In this document: in pieces, positions 36,995-46,299 of the stretch
Position numbering within the stretch: position 1 is the first letter of the stretch
Layout of the letters: each line of letters opens with the position of its first letter
From: Emydura subglobosa
Lineage: Eukaryota; Chordata; Testudines; Chelidae
Assembly: GCA_007922225.1 (NCBI GenBank)
Contig: ML679954.1
Location: 27,260,240-27,324,239, forward strand
Reading direction: 5' to 3'
DNA length: 64,000 nucleotides
Position numbers and translations under genes: made by a program
The notes under the pieces: generated by a model
Seen by the model: only the letters and a program-made list of their open reading frames with translations
What the model was told of the DNA's origin: nothing
Database searches by the model: none

Positions 36995-37890
36995 TCGTTG
37001 GGCACTGGTGCCACAGGTGTCCCATTTGGCTGCATATAAAACAGGGGCCCGTGCTTCTGGAGGCCCTCCCGGGGCAGGCCATGAGGGTCCGGGCCAGTCA
37101 CCCCTGGGGCCCCAGGGATTCCACGGGTTGCGTGGGCCTGAGCCAACTACAGCCTGGTTCCTGGGTCTGATGGGGCTGTGTCATCCGTGAAGCTGGGTGC
37201 AGGGCCGTCACCCCAGAGCTCGTCCACCAGGGGCCAGTTGGAGCGGCCGGTCTCTCAACAGCCAAGAAGTCCTCCATCAGCTGTACGGCCCTGGCCAGAG
37301 TGGTGGGGCAATGCCTCATCACCCAAGTTTTGCCCTGGGGAGGCAGAATGTGTACGAATTGCTCTAGCACCACCTGCTCCGTCATGGCAGGTGCGGAGTG
37401 CTGCACTGGCTGGAACCATCGCCAGCAAACGTTCTTGAGCTCCAGCACCACCAAGGGTGGTATTCTCCCAGAACCAACTCTGGAAGGTCTCAGGGCTGAT
37501 GTCCAGAGCATCCAGAATGGCAGACTTCACGGCCTGATAATCGTGTGCTTTGTCATCGGCCAGGGCCCAGTAGGCCGCCTGGGGAACCCCCATCAGGTAG
37601 GGGGCCAGAAGGACTGCCCATTGGTCTGGGGCCCAGCCTGTGGCGGAGGCTACCCATTCGAAGGTGGTCAGGAAGGCCTCTGGGTCATAACTGGGTCCCA
37701 ACTTCGTGAGACATAGTTGGGGCGAGGTCGCTTGCGGGGATTGACCCCGGGGTTCATCTGGGCCTGCCAGTTTGGGCAGTAGGACCCCTAGCTGCTGTAC
37801 GTACTGTCCTGTTGCTGGGCCCCCAAGACCCTGGTCGGTCCACCACTTCATAAACTCGTTGAAGTCCATTGCCCGGCTGGTCACTGGCAT
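36995..37890 (-). pseudogene. Element 1 gag with SCAN-like segment and CCHC knuckle
   Basis: The start is taken as the ATG at 37890, 75 bases inside the LTR. The first 140 or so codons are open, with a capsid-like part (D-P-E-A-F-L-T-T-F-E, then P-Y-L-M-G near 37590). A frameshift near 37440-37480 leads into a SCAN-like part and then a second shift. The zinc knuckle CFICSQMGHLWHQC (about 37001-37043) keeps the C-x2-C-x4-H-x4-C pattern. Gag forms the particle and binds the RNA. Vertebrate SCAN domains are believed to derive from gag of Gmr1-like elements, which fits the domain order of this element. It is dead through frameshifts. Confidence 0.82.
37262..37500 (-). other. SCAN-like domain inside element 1 gag
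   Basis: ISPETFQSWFW (37500-37468) corresponds to the first SCAN helix. After a frameshift, V-C-W-R-W-F-Q-P (about 37411-37434), TEQVVLEQFVHILP (37343-37384), W-V-M-R-H-C-P and V-Q-L-M-E-D-F-L (to 37262) match the rest of the fold in order. SCAN domains of zinc-finger proteins dimerise through these helices; in gag the same fold is the C-terminal capsid domain. There are no downstream C2H2 fingers, so this is not a SCAN-ZNF gene. Confidence 0.78.
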
Positions 37891-37946
37891 TGAGGGGTCA
37901 ATGGATTATCCAAGCGGGCAGTCCCCCTTTTGTCAGGGGTTGGCTG

Positions 37947-37963
37947 CCTTCATTCTCCACCAC
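37947..37963 (-). promoter_or_regulatory. Element 1 primer-binding site (tentative)
   Basis: One to two bases inside the 5' LTR the minus strand reads TGGTGGAGAATG. The first nine bases equal the complement of an alanine tRNA 3' end (…TCTCCACCA), after which the match fails. Minus-strand DNA synthesis would start here. Confidence 0.4.
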
Positions 37964-37964
37964 A

Positions 37965-38251
37965 TGTAGGCTGGTGGCATGGTCCAGCCAGTGCCGTTGC
38001 GACCCTTCCCTGGGCTCAGGCCACAGGGCCTGGGTCAGGCCTAAACCGCAGCCTCTGGGAAGACAACGTCTGCCTCCGACAGCAGCTTCCTCCTGACTGA
38101 TCTGCTGGGCCTGACTTTTATACTTCCCTCCCTGGCCCTGGCTCTGCGCCTCTGCTTCTGTGTGAACCTGCCAGGCCTGGTTCTGTCCAGTGAGGGCGTC
38201 GCCACCCTTCCTTGGGTCAGGCTTCGAGGAAGGCCACAGCACCTTGTTACA
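37965..38251 (-). repeat. Element 1 5' LTR (internally shortened)
   Basis: 287 bp, starting TGTAACAAGG (38251) and ending CAGCCTACA (37965) on the minus strand. A TATA box (gtataaaag, minus) lies at about 38114-38123. Both ends match the 3' LTR, but roughly 1.2 kb of its middle, including the minisatellite, is absent. The join lies in the ccaggccctg / ggcctgagccc area near 38010-38030. Confidence 0.9.
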
Positions 38252-38256
38252 AGCAT

Positions 38257-39214
38257 TCTTTCTTCTCTGAGGACTATGAACATGGAAAGTCTCATGTTGT
38301 AATCCCAAATCATTTTGAGTTATCTGAGCACAAAGAGGCACTTGGATAGGTTCTTAAGTAGAGTGTGTGTGGGGGGAAATTTTCATGTTTGAAAAAAGTA
38401 ACTGAATATATTTCAAGACACCTTAGTTCCCCACCCAATTAAAAATGGAATCTGTCCTAAGAATTAACATGAGTCATGTCCATCAGCCTTTGAAAGATAT
38501 TTTGAGGACGAAAGTTAAAAACCACCAACCATAGGGAGGCTCAGTTGAAAGTGCTGCCAAGTTCCATAGCAATAGCATTGCTAGTAAACTCTTGTAATAA
38601 GAGAACACTCATGCAATGGAAGGGAAATCAGAAAAAAATAAGATGGGTGTGATTTGTTAAAAGATTAGGCACACAAATGTCTGCTGAACAAGCATGAACA
38701 ATTGCATGTTTAATTTGCACATCCAGTTACAGTCATTGTACATGGTAATTGAATAATTATGTATAAAACTAATTATGGTTATTTGCCTGCATAATTACTT
38801 AATTTGCACACAGTCATGATAATTAGGCACACAAATTAGTCACAATTGCATGCCTAATCTTATTCAAAATCAAGCCCGATGTATTAATTTCAAATTGTAC
38901 TTCTCCAACTTTGCTGAATTATGATTTTTACTACCGGTTTTGGATTTTATATATGTGCCATGGGCCAAGCTCTCTGCTGACCTCAGTGGAATTGCACAGG
39001 ATGTAAATCAGTGCTGAATCTGGCTCCATCTGTTAAAGAAGGGTTGTGAGGTATAAACCTGGCCAAGTAAAATTTCACTAGTTGGGAGAAATTGGGACAA
39101 CATGCAGATTTTGACTGGTTACAGCTTCTTTGAATGTAAAGTGAATGAATGAAATTTTGATTCAAGCCTCAGCAACTTGGGTTTGGGAACTAATAAGGGG
39201 GTAATTTAAATAAA
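38257..39214. other. Non-coding spacer
   Basis: AT-rich host-like sequence between gypsy elements 1 and 2. The motif ttaggcacacaaat occurs twice (38664 and 38823) around an AT-rich, partly self-complementary core, possibly an old MITE. Confidence 0.4.
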
Positions 39215-39440
39215 TAGTTAGCACTTCCCTACCACTTCTCCAAGAGGTATCCCTAAGAACTTTACAAACATTGATGGATTAATTTTTACCATAGTCCAGG
39301 AGTTAGAGAATCATCCCCACTTCACAGATGAGGCAGCTGAAGAAAGAGGAAATTAAGTGCCCGAGACCATACAAAAATTAACCCCTCCCCCTCCATTCTG
39401 CTGATTCCCAGACTTATGCTTTAGCCACTAGTCCATGTTT
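39215..39440 (+). repeat. MIR/L2-like SINE copy
   Basis: Boxes aactttacaaacattgatgg, ccacttcacagatgaggcag and gattcccagacttatgcttt, then agccactagtcca, in the family order. Confidence 0.6.
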
Positions 39441-40217
39441 CCTCTAATAACTGTCCTACCTACAGGTATTGTAGGAGATTTTATTCAATATAGGCAATCA
39501 CAAATTTTGATAAGAAGTTCAATAAAAGCCGGGGGGATTTATCAGTAAAATTATGACCCTTCTATAACAATAGATGAATGGGTGCTTTTAATTAGAAGTT
39601 GGTACAATCTCCATTTGAAGAGGAAAATCTATGGAAGATCAAAACAATACAAATGCTGACTCATTTTCCTTGCTATAACTTTGTTGACTGCAATGGGGTT
39701 GGACTTAGATCAGCGGTAACTGAGAGGAGAATCTGGCTTCGCTTCTTGAAGTTATTGGATGGGCTGTGTGGGGAAGGCTAGTATGCTCACACCTATACCT
39801 AGCACTTGAATGAATGCCCAGTTAGTTGATGCTGGTGGAAATATAGGAGTTAAAACATTTTCTCCTGGATATATTTATTGTTAGTTATGTCCCTTAATTT
39901 TGCCTTGCCTAATGCACTTTAGAATGAAGTATAATTCTTGTAACTGCTTTAGTACTTGATATTAAACCTTATGTTAAGCAATCAAAATGATATGGCAGGA
40001 TGAACCAGAGAAGATGATCAAATATAGTGATGATGAGTTTGCATCTTTAAGGCATTCAGTTTGTACCCACCTGCCAGAGGCATTTTAGGACTAGAGTTGC
40101 CTTACTTTAGATTATAGATTACCAAAAAAATTATGAATGGGCAGCTAGTTTATTTTTTCATCTCTCATTCCTTTTTGTCGGTGTTTTAATTTTGCACATT
40201 TAATTATAAAATAAGTC

Positions 40218-41453
40218 TGTGACCCGTCCATGCCTAGAGTAGCCACCTGAAAATGCCAAAGTCAGGGCAGGCTGCAAACGGAGAGCAGATTCTCCCAACA
40301 CTGGTGGGTGACACTGAAGTCAGACTTCCCAACCAGCCACAAACAGTGCTTCTGATTCCCCACACTGGTTATCAAGAAGCTAAAATAAAAATATACACAG
40401 CCCCCTTTACTGCATTTCAGTCTCTGGTTCCCAATCAGCCCCTAGGTCCAGTAAAGAGATAAGTTATGTAAAAATCTCTGTTCTTTACCAAAAAGGTTCT
40501 CCTGACCCCAAAGGGTCAGCCACATTACCAGATCAATGTAAGTTTGGATCTTGCCGAAAATACCATGCTGACAGCCAATCCTTTAGTAACCAAAACTAAA
40601 GGTTTATTTTAAAAGGAAAGAAACAAACCAGAAGGGAATTGTTAAATGATTAAAGCAATCACATACATACAGATTATTGGAAAGTCCATATACATCAGGT
40701 TTCTAGTAGAAATGTGGAGTTTCAGTTCATCTATAACTGAAGCTGTGACTCAAAGGACTGAGACTCATCCGGTCCTTTGATTCACAGCTTCAGTTATAGA
40801 TGAATTGATCCAGAGGAAGGAAGACTAAATAGTCCATGTGCCAAGTTTGTTCAAATTTTCCCATGAGAATTACAGGGTGATTCCAAGCTGGTTTGCGATC
40901 CAAACTTTCCCTGACACGCTTGGACAGATTTGAGATAAAAGGATCAGTCCACTAGAGTTTTTTATAGATCCATGCAAGCTGATCGATACCTACTGTCAAG
41001 AAAGTATCTCTTTGAACAATTAATAGATGATTACTTGGGACTCTGAAGTATCATCTCCCATGTCCTGAGCTAGCTAGTAACTAGTTACTTTAGCATAAGG
41101 TCATTGGCCATTTACAAACCGTTCACAAGTGTTTACTACTTAAACTTCAAAGAGAAATACAAACAATAGTATTGTTATATTCAAAGTTCCATCTAAATTT
41201 TCATATATTCCTTTTGAACTCTTAATCAATAGAACAGTGACAGACAGGAAAGCAGTTTATCTACCTTGTAACCTCTAACAAGAGATATGTAAATAACATC
41301 AAATAACTATCAACAATACATTTGCATATCAAAGCTCTAGTCTACTTCTAAGGAATTACCTTCACTACCATTGTATTTTCCTATAATATACCTTGAAAGG
41401 TCAGAGTTGGGCCCTGCAACTTGCAAGTTGCTTGGCTGTTTTAGGCCGTCACA
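40218..41453 (-). repeat. Element 2 3' LTR
   Basis: 1236 bp on the minus strand from TGTGACGGCC (41453) to ACGGGTCACA (40218). TATA-like ctataaaaaac (minus) lies near 40960-40972 and a polyadenylation signal (aaaataaacc, minus) at about 40602-40611. A 33-bp hairpin lies between the two. Confidence 0.88.
40726..40804 (-). repeat. 33-bp hairpin in the R/U5 part of the element 2 LTR
   Basis: The arms 40726-40758 and 40772-40804 are complementary at 32 of 33 positions, with a 13-base loop. They lie about 160-240 bases downstream of the TATA-like box and upstream of the polyadenylation signal, so they would be transcribed and could fold in the RNA. Confidence 0.85.
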
Positions 41454-41464
41454 CCCCCAATGCG
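41454..41464 (-). promoter_or_regulatory. Element 2 polypurine tract
   Basis: The minus strand reads cattgggggtg directly before the LTR start TGTGACGG. It is short but correctly placed. Confidence 0.6.
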
Positions 41465-41506
41465 AGATCAGTGTAGAAGGGAGTAATCAGAGCTCCTAAA
41501 TACACC

Positions 41507-42539
41507 TCAAGGGCCAGCCAGTCTTGACACGGCATCAGCTAAAAGATTCTCTTTGCCCTTGATGTGAAATATGTTCATATCAAATTCCTGTAAGGCCAAA
41601 GTCCAATGGAGTAACCTAGAATTCGTTCCTTTGGCTTTGTGTAACCATACTAATGGAGCATGATCGCTGAACACAGTAAACTTCCTGTTATACAAATAGG
41701 GTTGAAGTTGCTTTACAGCCCAGACAATTGCATAGCTTTCTTTCTCTATAGTAACATAGTGTCATTCAGTGACAATACAAGCTCTTTAGATAAGGCTTCT
41801 TTTGTTCTTTGGAAACCCTGTTCACAGGCCTCAGTCCACTTTACCTTGTCTGGATTTCCTTTTTTGGTAAGGTCTGTTATGGGGGCTACGATGTCACTAA
41901 ACCCCTTTATAAACCTGCGATAATAATGGGCCAGCCCAATAAAGGATTGGACCTGCTTCTTTGTCTTAGGCTTAGGCCAGCCCTTTATGTCTTCTACTTT
42001 TAAAAGATCAGGGCGTACTAGACCACTGCCTACCCTGTGTCCCAGGTATGATACTTTTGCAGCTCCTAATATGCACTTGGAGACTTTGACAGTTAGGTTG
42101 GCCTCTCTGAACCTTTGTAACACAACTCTCATATGGTACAAGTGATCTCTCCAAGAATTGCTGAAAATAGCCAAGTCATCTATATAGGCTCTGGCAAAGG
42201 TTGTAACCCATCCAAAACCTCATTAATGAGCCTCATGAAGGTAGCTCTAGAATTTTTTAGTCCAAATGGCAATTGGCATTGGCAATTTGTCCAATGAATT
42301 CATATTGACCAGAATCTACTATGAAAGCACATTTTTCCTGGGCATCAGCGTCTAAGGGTATTTCCCAATATCCCCGAGTTAGATCTAGTGTGCTTATGAA
42401 TTTTGCACCCCCCCAACAGTTCCAATAAATCTTCTATGCAGGGTGTGGGGTATGGATCAGGTGGCATGATTGCATTCAGCTTTCTGTAATCTACACAAAA
42501 CTTCAAGGTTTTATCCTTCTTGGGCACCATTACAATGGG
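41507..42539 (-). pseudogene. Element 2 reverse transcriptase (main part) and RNase H
   Basis: It resumes after the solo LTR at the fingers block VPKKDKTLKFCVDYRKLN (about 42475-42530), then P-Y-P-T-P-C-I-E-D-L-L, P-F-G-L-K-N near 42250, and the catalytic YIDD at 42175-42186. V-S-Y-L-G-H-R-V-G and S-F-I-G-L-A-H-Y-Y-R-R-F-I follow. RNase H has F-S-D-H-A-P-L-V-W-L-H-K-A and G-K-E-N-L-L-A-D-A-V-S-R-L, ending at a stop at 41507. The frame breaks between 42345 and 42174 and near 41700-41746. All motifs are Ty3/gypsy type and better preserved than in element 1. Confidence 0.87.
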
Positions 42540-42543
42540 ATAA

Positions 42544-42650
42544 TGTTACACTTATGAAATAAACAACAGGATCTTATTCAGGGGATAAGGCAGTATACCA
42601 CGTTTATTATGAATACAGAAAATATTTGAAAAAGCAATTGCCTAACACAC

Positions 42651-42700
<50 letters not shown>

Positions 42701-43733
42701 CTGCAGGAGGGATATAATTACCAGCCTCTGTGCTGCTCGAGCTGAATCACTGGCCAGGTGACTCAGACACAAGGATGGAGCCAGGCACTGTCGGTCACGA
42801 AACGATGCTCCTTGGGGTTTGCAGAACAAGCCCAAAATCTAGGTTTCTTCACCCCATTTTTATACTTATACATCCCCATTCAGGTTATGGATCTTGCCAG
42901 GTCAGACAGTCTCCTTGTTTGATGTAATCGTCAATGACGTTTGATATTGCAAGTGTGACAGCTTTCCCATTCTTCTTTCATTCCTGTTTCACACTTTGTC
43001 TTGTTCCTGTCCTTGGGTGTTAACCCCAGAAAACAGGGGAGTTATCTTGATCTTCAGCCATCTGGGTTGTAAAAGTTCTTTAAACAAAAGCATCTTCTCT
43101 CCCTCCTGCCCTTGGAGACTGAGAACTATTACCTCAGCAATTACTTCCTCGCTGTCTTATCTCAGCAGACTCAGACTGCATTCACTCCTCATTCATACTT
43201 ACCAAAAATCATTACATTCTTATCCCATTACATTGGTACATTATCTTATACTTACTTACTAACATAATAAATCCTCATACCTACACCAATTTTAATACCA
43301 ATTTTATTAAAAGGAAATAAAAGAAATCTTATTTGCCCTCTCATTGCCCTATGATTTACAACATCAACCACATTCCTGATACTCACTGGGCACTAACCTT
43401 CACTTGTAAATTATCACAATTAGATTTCAGGATGTTCCCAAACATTCATACCTAGATGTTTACAAACAGGGCCCCAATGTGTCATAAATGTTAAATTCCA
43501 AAATGTTTAGGCAGGATGTGTCCCACTCATATGTTCAAGCAGTCAATTATCATAGTGCAGCCTGGGGTGGCATGAACAAACAATCAATGTGTCTGGAACA
43601 TCCCTATCTATAATGCCTAGTTTTGTCCCTTCTCAGTGTGAGGATTAACCCTTAAGTTTCAAATATGTATTCACGGTCCGGACCTGCTCTGGTTCAGGCC
43701 TACATCACAGTGCTCATAGTGCTGAGGCCTACA
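42544..43733 (-). mobile_element. Solo LTR nested in element 2 RT
   Basis: 1190 bp on the minus strand, starting TGTAGGCCTC (43733) and ending AGTGTAACA (42544). TATA-like gtataaaaatgg (minus) lies near 42855-42870 and a tcataataaacg polyadenylation signal near 42598-42612. The flanking tetramers are ATAA (42540-42543) and AGAA (43734-43737), a 4-bp duplication with one substitution. It separates the N-W-A-S block from the VPKKD block of the reverse transcriptase. A (CA)n run lies at 42655-42699. Confidence 0.75.
42655..42699. repeat. (CA)n microsatellite
   Basis: About 22 CA units inside the nested solo LTR. Confidence 0.95.
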
Positions 43734-44080
43734 AGAAGCCCAGGGATTGTTTGATTTAGTAATTACCCTCATTTCCAACATGCTTGCTACCTCCTCCTGG
43801 ATTTGTTTTTGCATTTCCCCCTTGGCCCGATATTCTCTGCTTGGCATTGGATGGAGTCCTGTGGTTTGAATGGAATGCACAATCTTGTCAGTTAAGAGAA
43901 TGCTTGCCTGTGGTGCTTTAACAGGGCTACCATCTCCTGTTTCTGGGCAAGATCCAAACCTTTCCCAAACGCAATGCTCTCCAGTGGAGTTTCTCCTTTG
44001 CTTTCTGCAGCAAAAGCAAAGGGACAAACAATGTTCCTTCATCAGCACAACAAATCATATTGACAGTTGCCTCTTCTTTC
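43734..44080 (-). pseudogene. Element 2 integrase-RT linker and RT N terminus
   Basis: Directly after the integrase GPY/F module comes E-S-K-G-E-T-P-L-E-S-I-A-F-G-K, a leucine/histidine-rich helix (V-A-L-L-K-H-H), then Q-I-Q-E-E-V-A-S-M-L-E-M-R-V-I and N-N-P-W-A-S. This is the segment that normally precedes the VPKKD block in gypsy reverse transcriptases. It is interrupted at 43734 by the solo LTR. One frameshift is visible near 43890. Confidence 0.8.
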
Positions 44081-45165
44081 ACAATAAACTTTCAGTCTGT
44101 TAGCATGAACCAGTTGCCTAGCTCCTCTTCCATGGGGCTTTCTGACATTTTAGGTAACTTCATTAATCCTTTCTACAACCTCATACGGTCTGTCTCAGAT
44201 ATCCTGCATTTTATTTTTCCTCACTGGAATTAGTACAAGCACCAGATCCCCAATTTCAAAAGCTCTTTCCTCAGCATGCTTGTCATACCAAGCCTTCTGA
44301 ACACCCTGACTTCTTTTAAGGTTCTGCTGAACCAGACCCATCATGTCTTGCAAGTTCTCTTTAAACTGTAACACATATTCCACCACTGGCTGTTCTGTCA
44401 CCTCTACATTACTCTCCCAGGAATCACGAATCAGATCCAGGGGTCCCCTGACCTGCTTCCTGTAAAGCAGCTCAAAAGGAGCAAACCCTATAGACTCTTG
44501 GGGTACACTCCTATATGCATACAGCAAATAAGGCAACAAGCCATCCCAGTCATTCCGGTGTCTGTCCACATATATCTTTAGCGTAGACTTCAATGTCCCA
44601 TTAAAATCTTTCTACCAAACCATTAGTCTCTGGATGGTAAGGGGCAGCTTTTAGATGATTTACCCCACACATTTCCCATAGCTGCTTAAATACAACTGAC
44701 ATAACATTGGCATCACAGTCTGACAAGATTTCCTTGGGAAAACCCACTTTGCTAAAAATAGTAAACAGAGTGGTGACCACTGTCTCAGCCGCAACTTTAG
44801 ATAAAGTTACAGCTTCAGGGTACCTGGTGGCAAAATCCATCAACACCAGAATATACTTTTTCCCATTTCTGGAAGGTTTAGGGAGCGGCCCCAAAATATC
44901 CACAGACACTCTGGCAAACACCTCCTCAATAATGGGCAAAGACTGTAGGGGTGCCCTTTTGGGACCTTCAAACTCTTGCGCTTCTGACACAAATCACAGC
45001 TTCTGCAGTAATTCCTCACTGTGTCACACATATGAGGCCATAGAAGTTTTGCTTCAGCCTGTCACAAGTTTTTTTCTATGCCCCGATGTCCTGCAAAGGG
45101 ACCATCATGAGCCAACTTTAATAACTCACTTCTATATCCCTCAGGTACCACAAGCTGCTTGCAGT
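44081..45165 (-). pseudogene. Element 2 integrase (lies upstream of RT)
   Basis: Zinc head: L-A-H-D-G-P-F-A-G-H-R-G near 45090-45125, then CRSCDLCQKRK near 44975-45010. Catalytic core: D in S-V-D-I-L-G-P (44900), D in L-S-D-C-D (44720) and E in N-G-L-V-E-R-F (44612). The second D and the E are 35 residues apart, the standard D,D35E spacing. The 44195-44593 frame covers L-L-P-Y-L-L-Y-A-Y-R and F-E-L-L-Y. The GPY/F module follows at about 44081-44199 with a stop just before it. The coding sequence begins at the junction with the inverted LTR end, so its first residues and all upstream pol are absent. Confidence 0.87.
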
Positions 45166-45372
45166 TTGGGAGCCAGAGAGTGAAATGCAGTAAAGGGGGC
45201 TGTGTATATTTTTATTTTAGCTTCTTGATAACCAGTGTGGGGAATCAGAAGCACTGTCTGTGGCTGGTTGGGAAGTCTGACTTCAGTGTCACCCACCAGT
45301 GTTGGGAGAATCTGCTCTCCGTTTGCAGCCTGCCCTGACCTTGGCATTTTCAGGTGGCATGGACGGGTCACA
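45166..45372 (+). repeat. Inverted LTR 3' end at the right border of element 2
   Basis: It reads in plus orientation and matches the reverse complement of 40218-40434 with four substitutions and one 10-bp deletion (tactctaggc, between two ggc words). It ends ACGGGTCACA, exactly at the AAGTC duplication. At its inner border pol and LTR share the near-identical words ttgggagccagagag and ttgggaaccagagac. Confidence 0.9.
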
Positions 45373-45406
45373 AAGTCAATGATAGAATATAATGCTGGTG
45401 GGTGGC

Positions 45407-45790
45407 TGTAACAGGATGGACTTGCCTCTACCTACTGTCTAGCCCACAAATGGCTTGGAAATCTTCTTCTGTTAAGATGCCTCATGCAATTTACAGTGTT
45501 CTTTTCTACCAACTTAATGGACTGCACAGCTTCTTTCCAACAGTAACACGTAACTGTCAGCTCCTTAGGCAAGAACAGGAGGAGTCACTTATGATTCTGA
45601 CTCTAAAAGCCTGCTTCTCTCTCTTCCCTCACCGCTTTCCTCACCCCCCCCCCCCGCGCCCCTTCATACTGGCTTCCTGTGCCTTTTGTACAGGAGCAGT
45701 TCTCAGTCAGTCCCCCAAACACACCTGACAAATAGGAAATACAGTGATCAGACTGCTAGCTCAGCAGCTGTTACCGAGCACTCCGTCACA
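45407..45790 (-). repeat. Element 3 3' LTR
   Basis: 384 bp on the minus strand, TGTGACGGAG (45790) to CCTGTTACA (45407). It aligns along its length with 48135-48551. It contains a C/G homopolymer near 45643-45655. Confidence 0.85.
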
Positions 45791-46299
45791 TATCTTGCAC
45801 CTTACCTGACAGTCAGCTTTTTCTTTCCCTATGCTCTAAGCCCTTCAGGGTGGAGGCTCAGTCCCTGGGGTGATCATCTAAGTCACTGTGGTGCCCCCTC
45901 ATTTTCTACCCACAGAAATCACACTCAGTGAGCAGAGGCCACCCCCACAGCTCCATTTCATCCCACAAGTCATCACACCATGGGAAACTGCTCTCCCTAT
46001 TCTCCCATTGTATCTGGTGTTAGATTGAGGACACTTCCCCAGATTGCTCAGGTCCTTGGGTTCTCCCAACCATACCTTGGCTTCTTCTCCTTTGGGGCTG
46101 CATTGTGAAGGTTTCCCTGGATCCCAGTGTCTAAGGATCTCAAGTTGTCTATACCCTCCTGCTCAATTTCTTGGTAGACTCTTTCTTCCCCTTTCAGCTG
46201 AGTAGGCTCTATCTAGGGTTTCTAAAGTTGCCCCCACCAGTTTGATTTCCCCCTGCCTGCTCCATTTCCTACTCAAGGTTTCTGTTTCTCCATCTGGAG

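Larger units (their letters stand above)
32218..38256 (-). mobile_element. Gypsy element 1: Gmr1-like LTR retrotransposon
   Basis: A complete provirus in outline, transcribed right to left. Its ends are TG...CA and the pentamer AGCAT flanks it at 32218-32222 and 38252-38256. Order along the transcript: 5' LTR, gag, CCHC knuckle, protease, integrase, reverse transcriptase, RNase H, polypurine tract, 3' LTR. Reverse transcriptase and RNase H are of Ty3/gypsy type, yet integrase precedes them, as in Ty1/copia. Among gypsy elements this order is known from the Gmr1-like branch of deuterostomes. Stops and frameshifts lie in every domain. The GC content is well above that of the flanks. The two LTRs differ in length (287 and 1491 bp). 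Confidence 0.92.
40213..45377 (-). mobile_element. Gypsy element 2: Gmr1-like, with inverted LTR termini
   Basis: The insertion runs from 40218 to 45372 and is flanked by the pentamer AAGTC (40213-40217 and 45373-45377). The interior is on the minus strand: integrase, reverse transcriptase, RNase H, polypurine tract, 3' LTR. Gag, protease and the normal 5' LTR are missing. The right end is instead a 207-bp inverted copy of the terminal 217 bp of the left LTR. Both outer ends therefore are LTR 3' (U5, ...GGTCACA) ends, about 98% identical apart from one 10-bp deletion. The domain order again puts integrase before reverse transcriptase. A solo LTR (42544-43733) is nested in the reverse transcriptase. 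Confidence 0.9.

Noticed and set aside
37262..37500. A host SCAN zinc-finger gene
   Set aside because: It lies inside a provirus between capsid and CCHC parts, and no C2H2 fingers follow.
40213..45377. A DNA transposon with about 210-bp terminal inverted repeats
   Set aside because: The inverted repeats are parts of an LTR that is complete at the left end, the interior is gypsy pol with a polypurine tract, and the duplication is 5 bp. An abnormal LTR element explains all of this.
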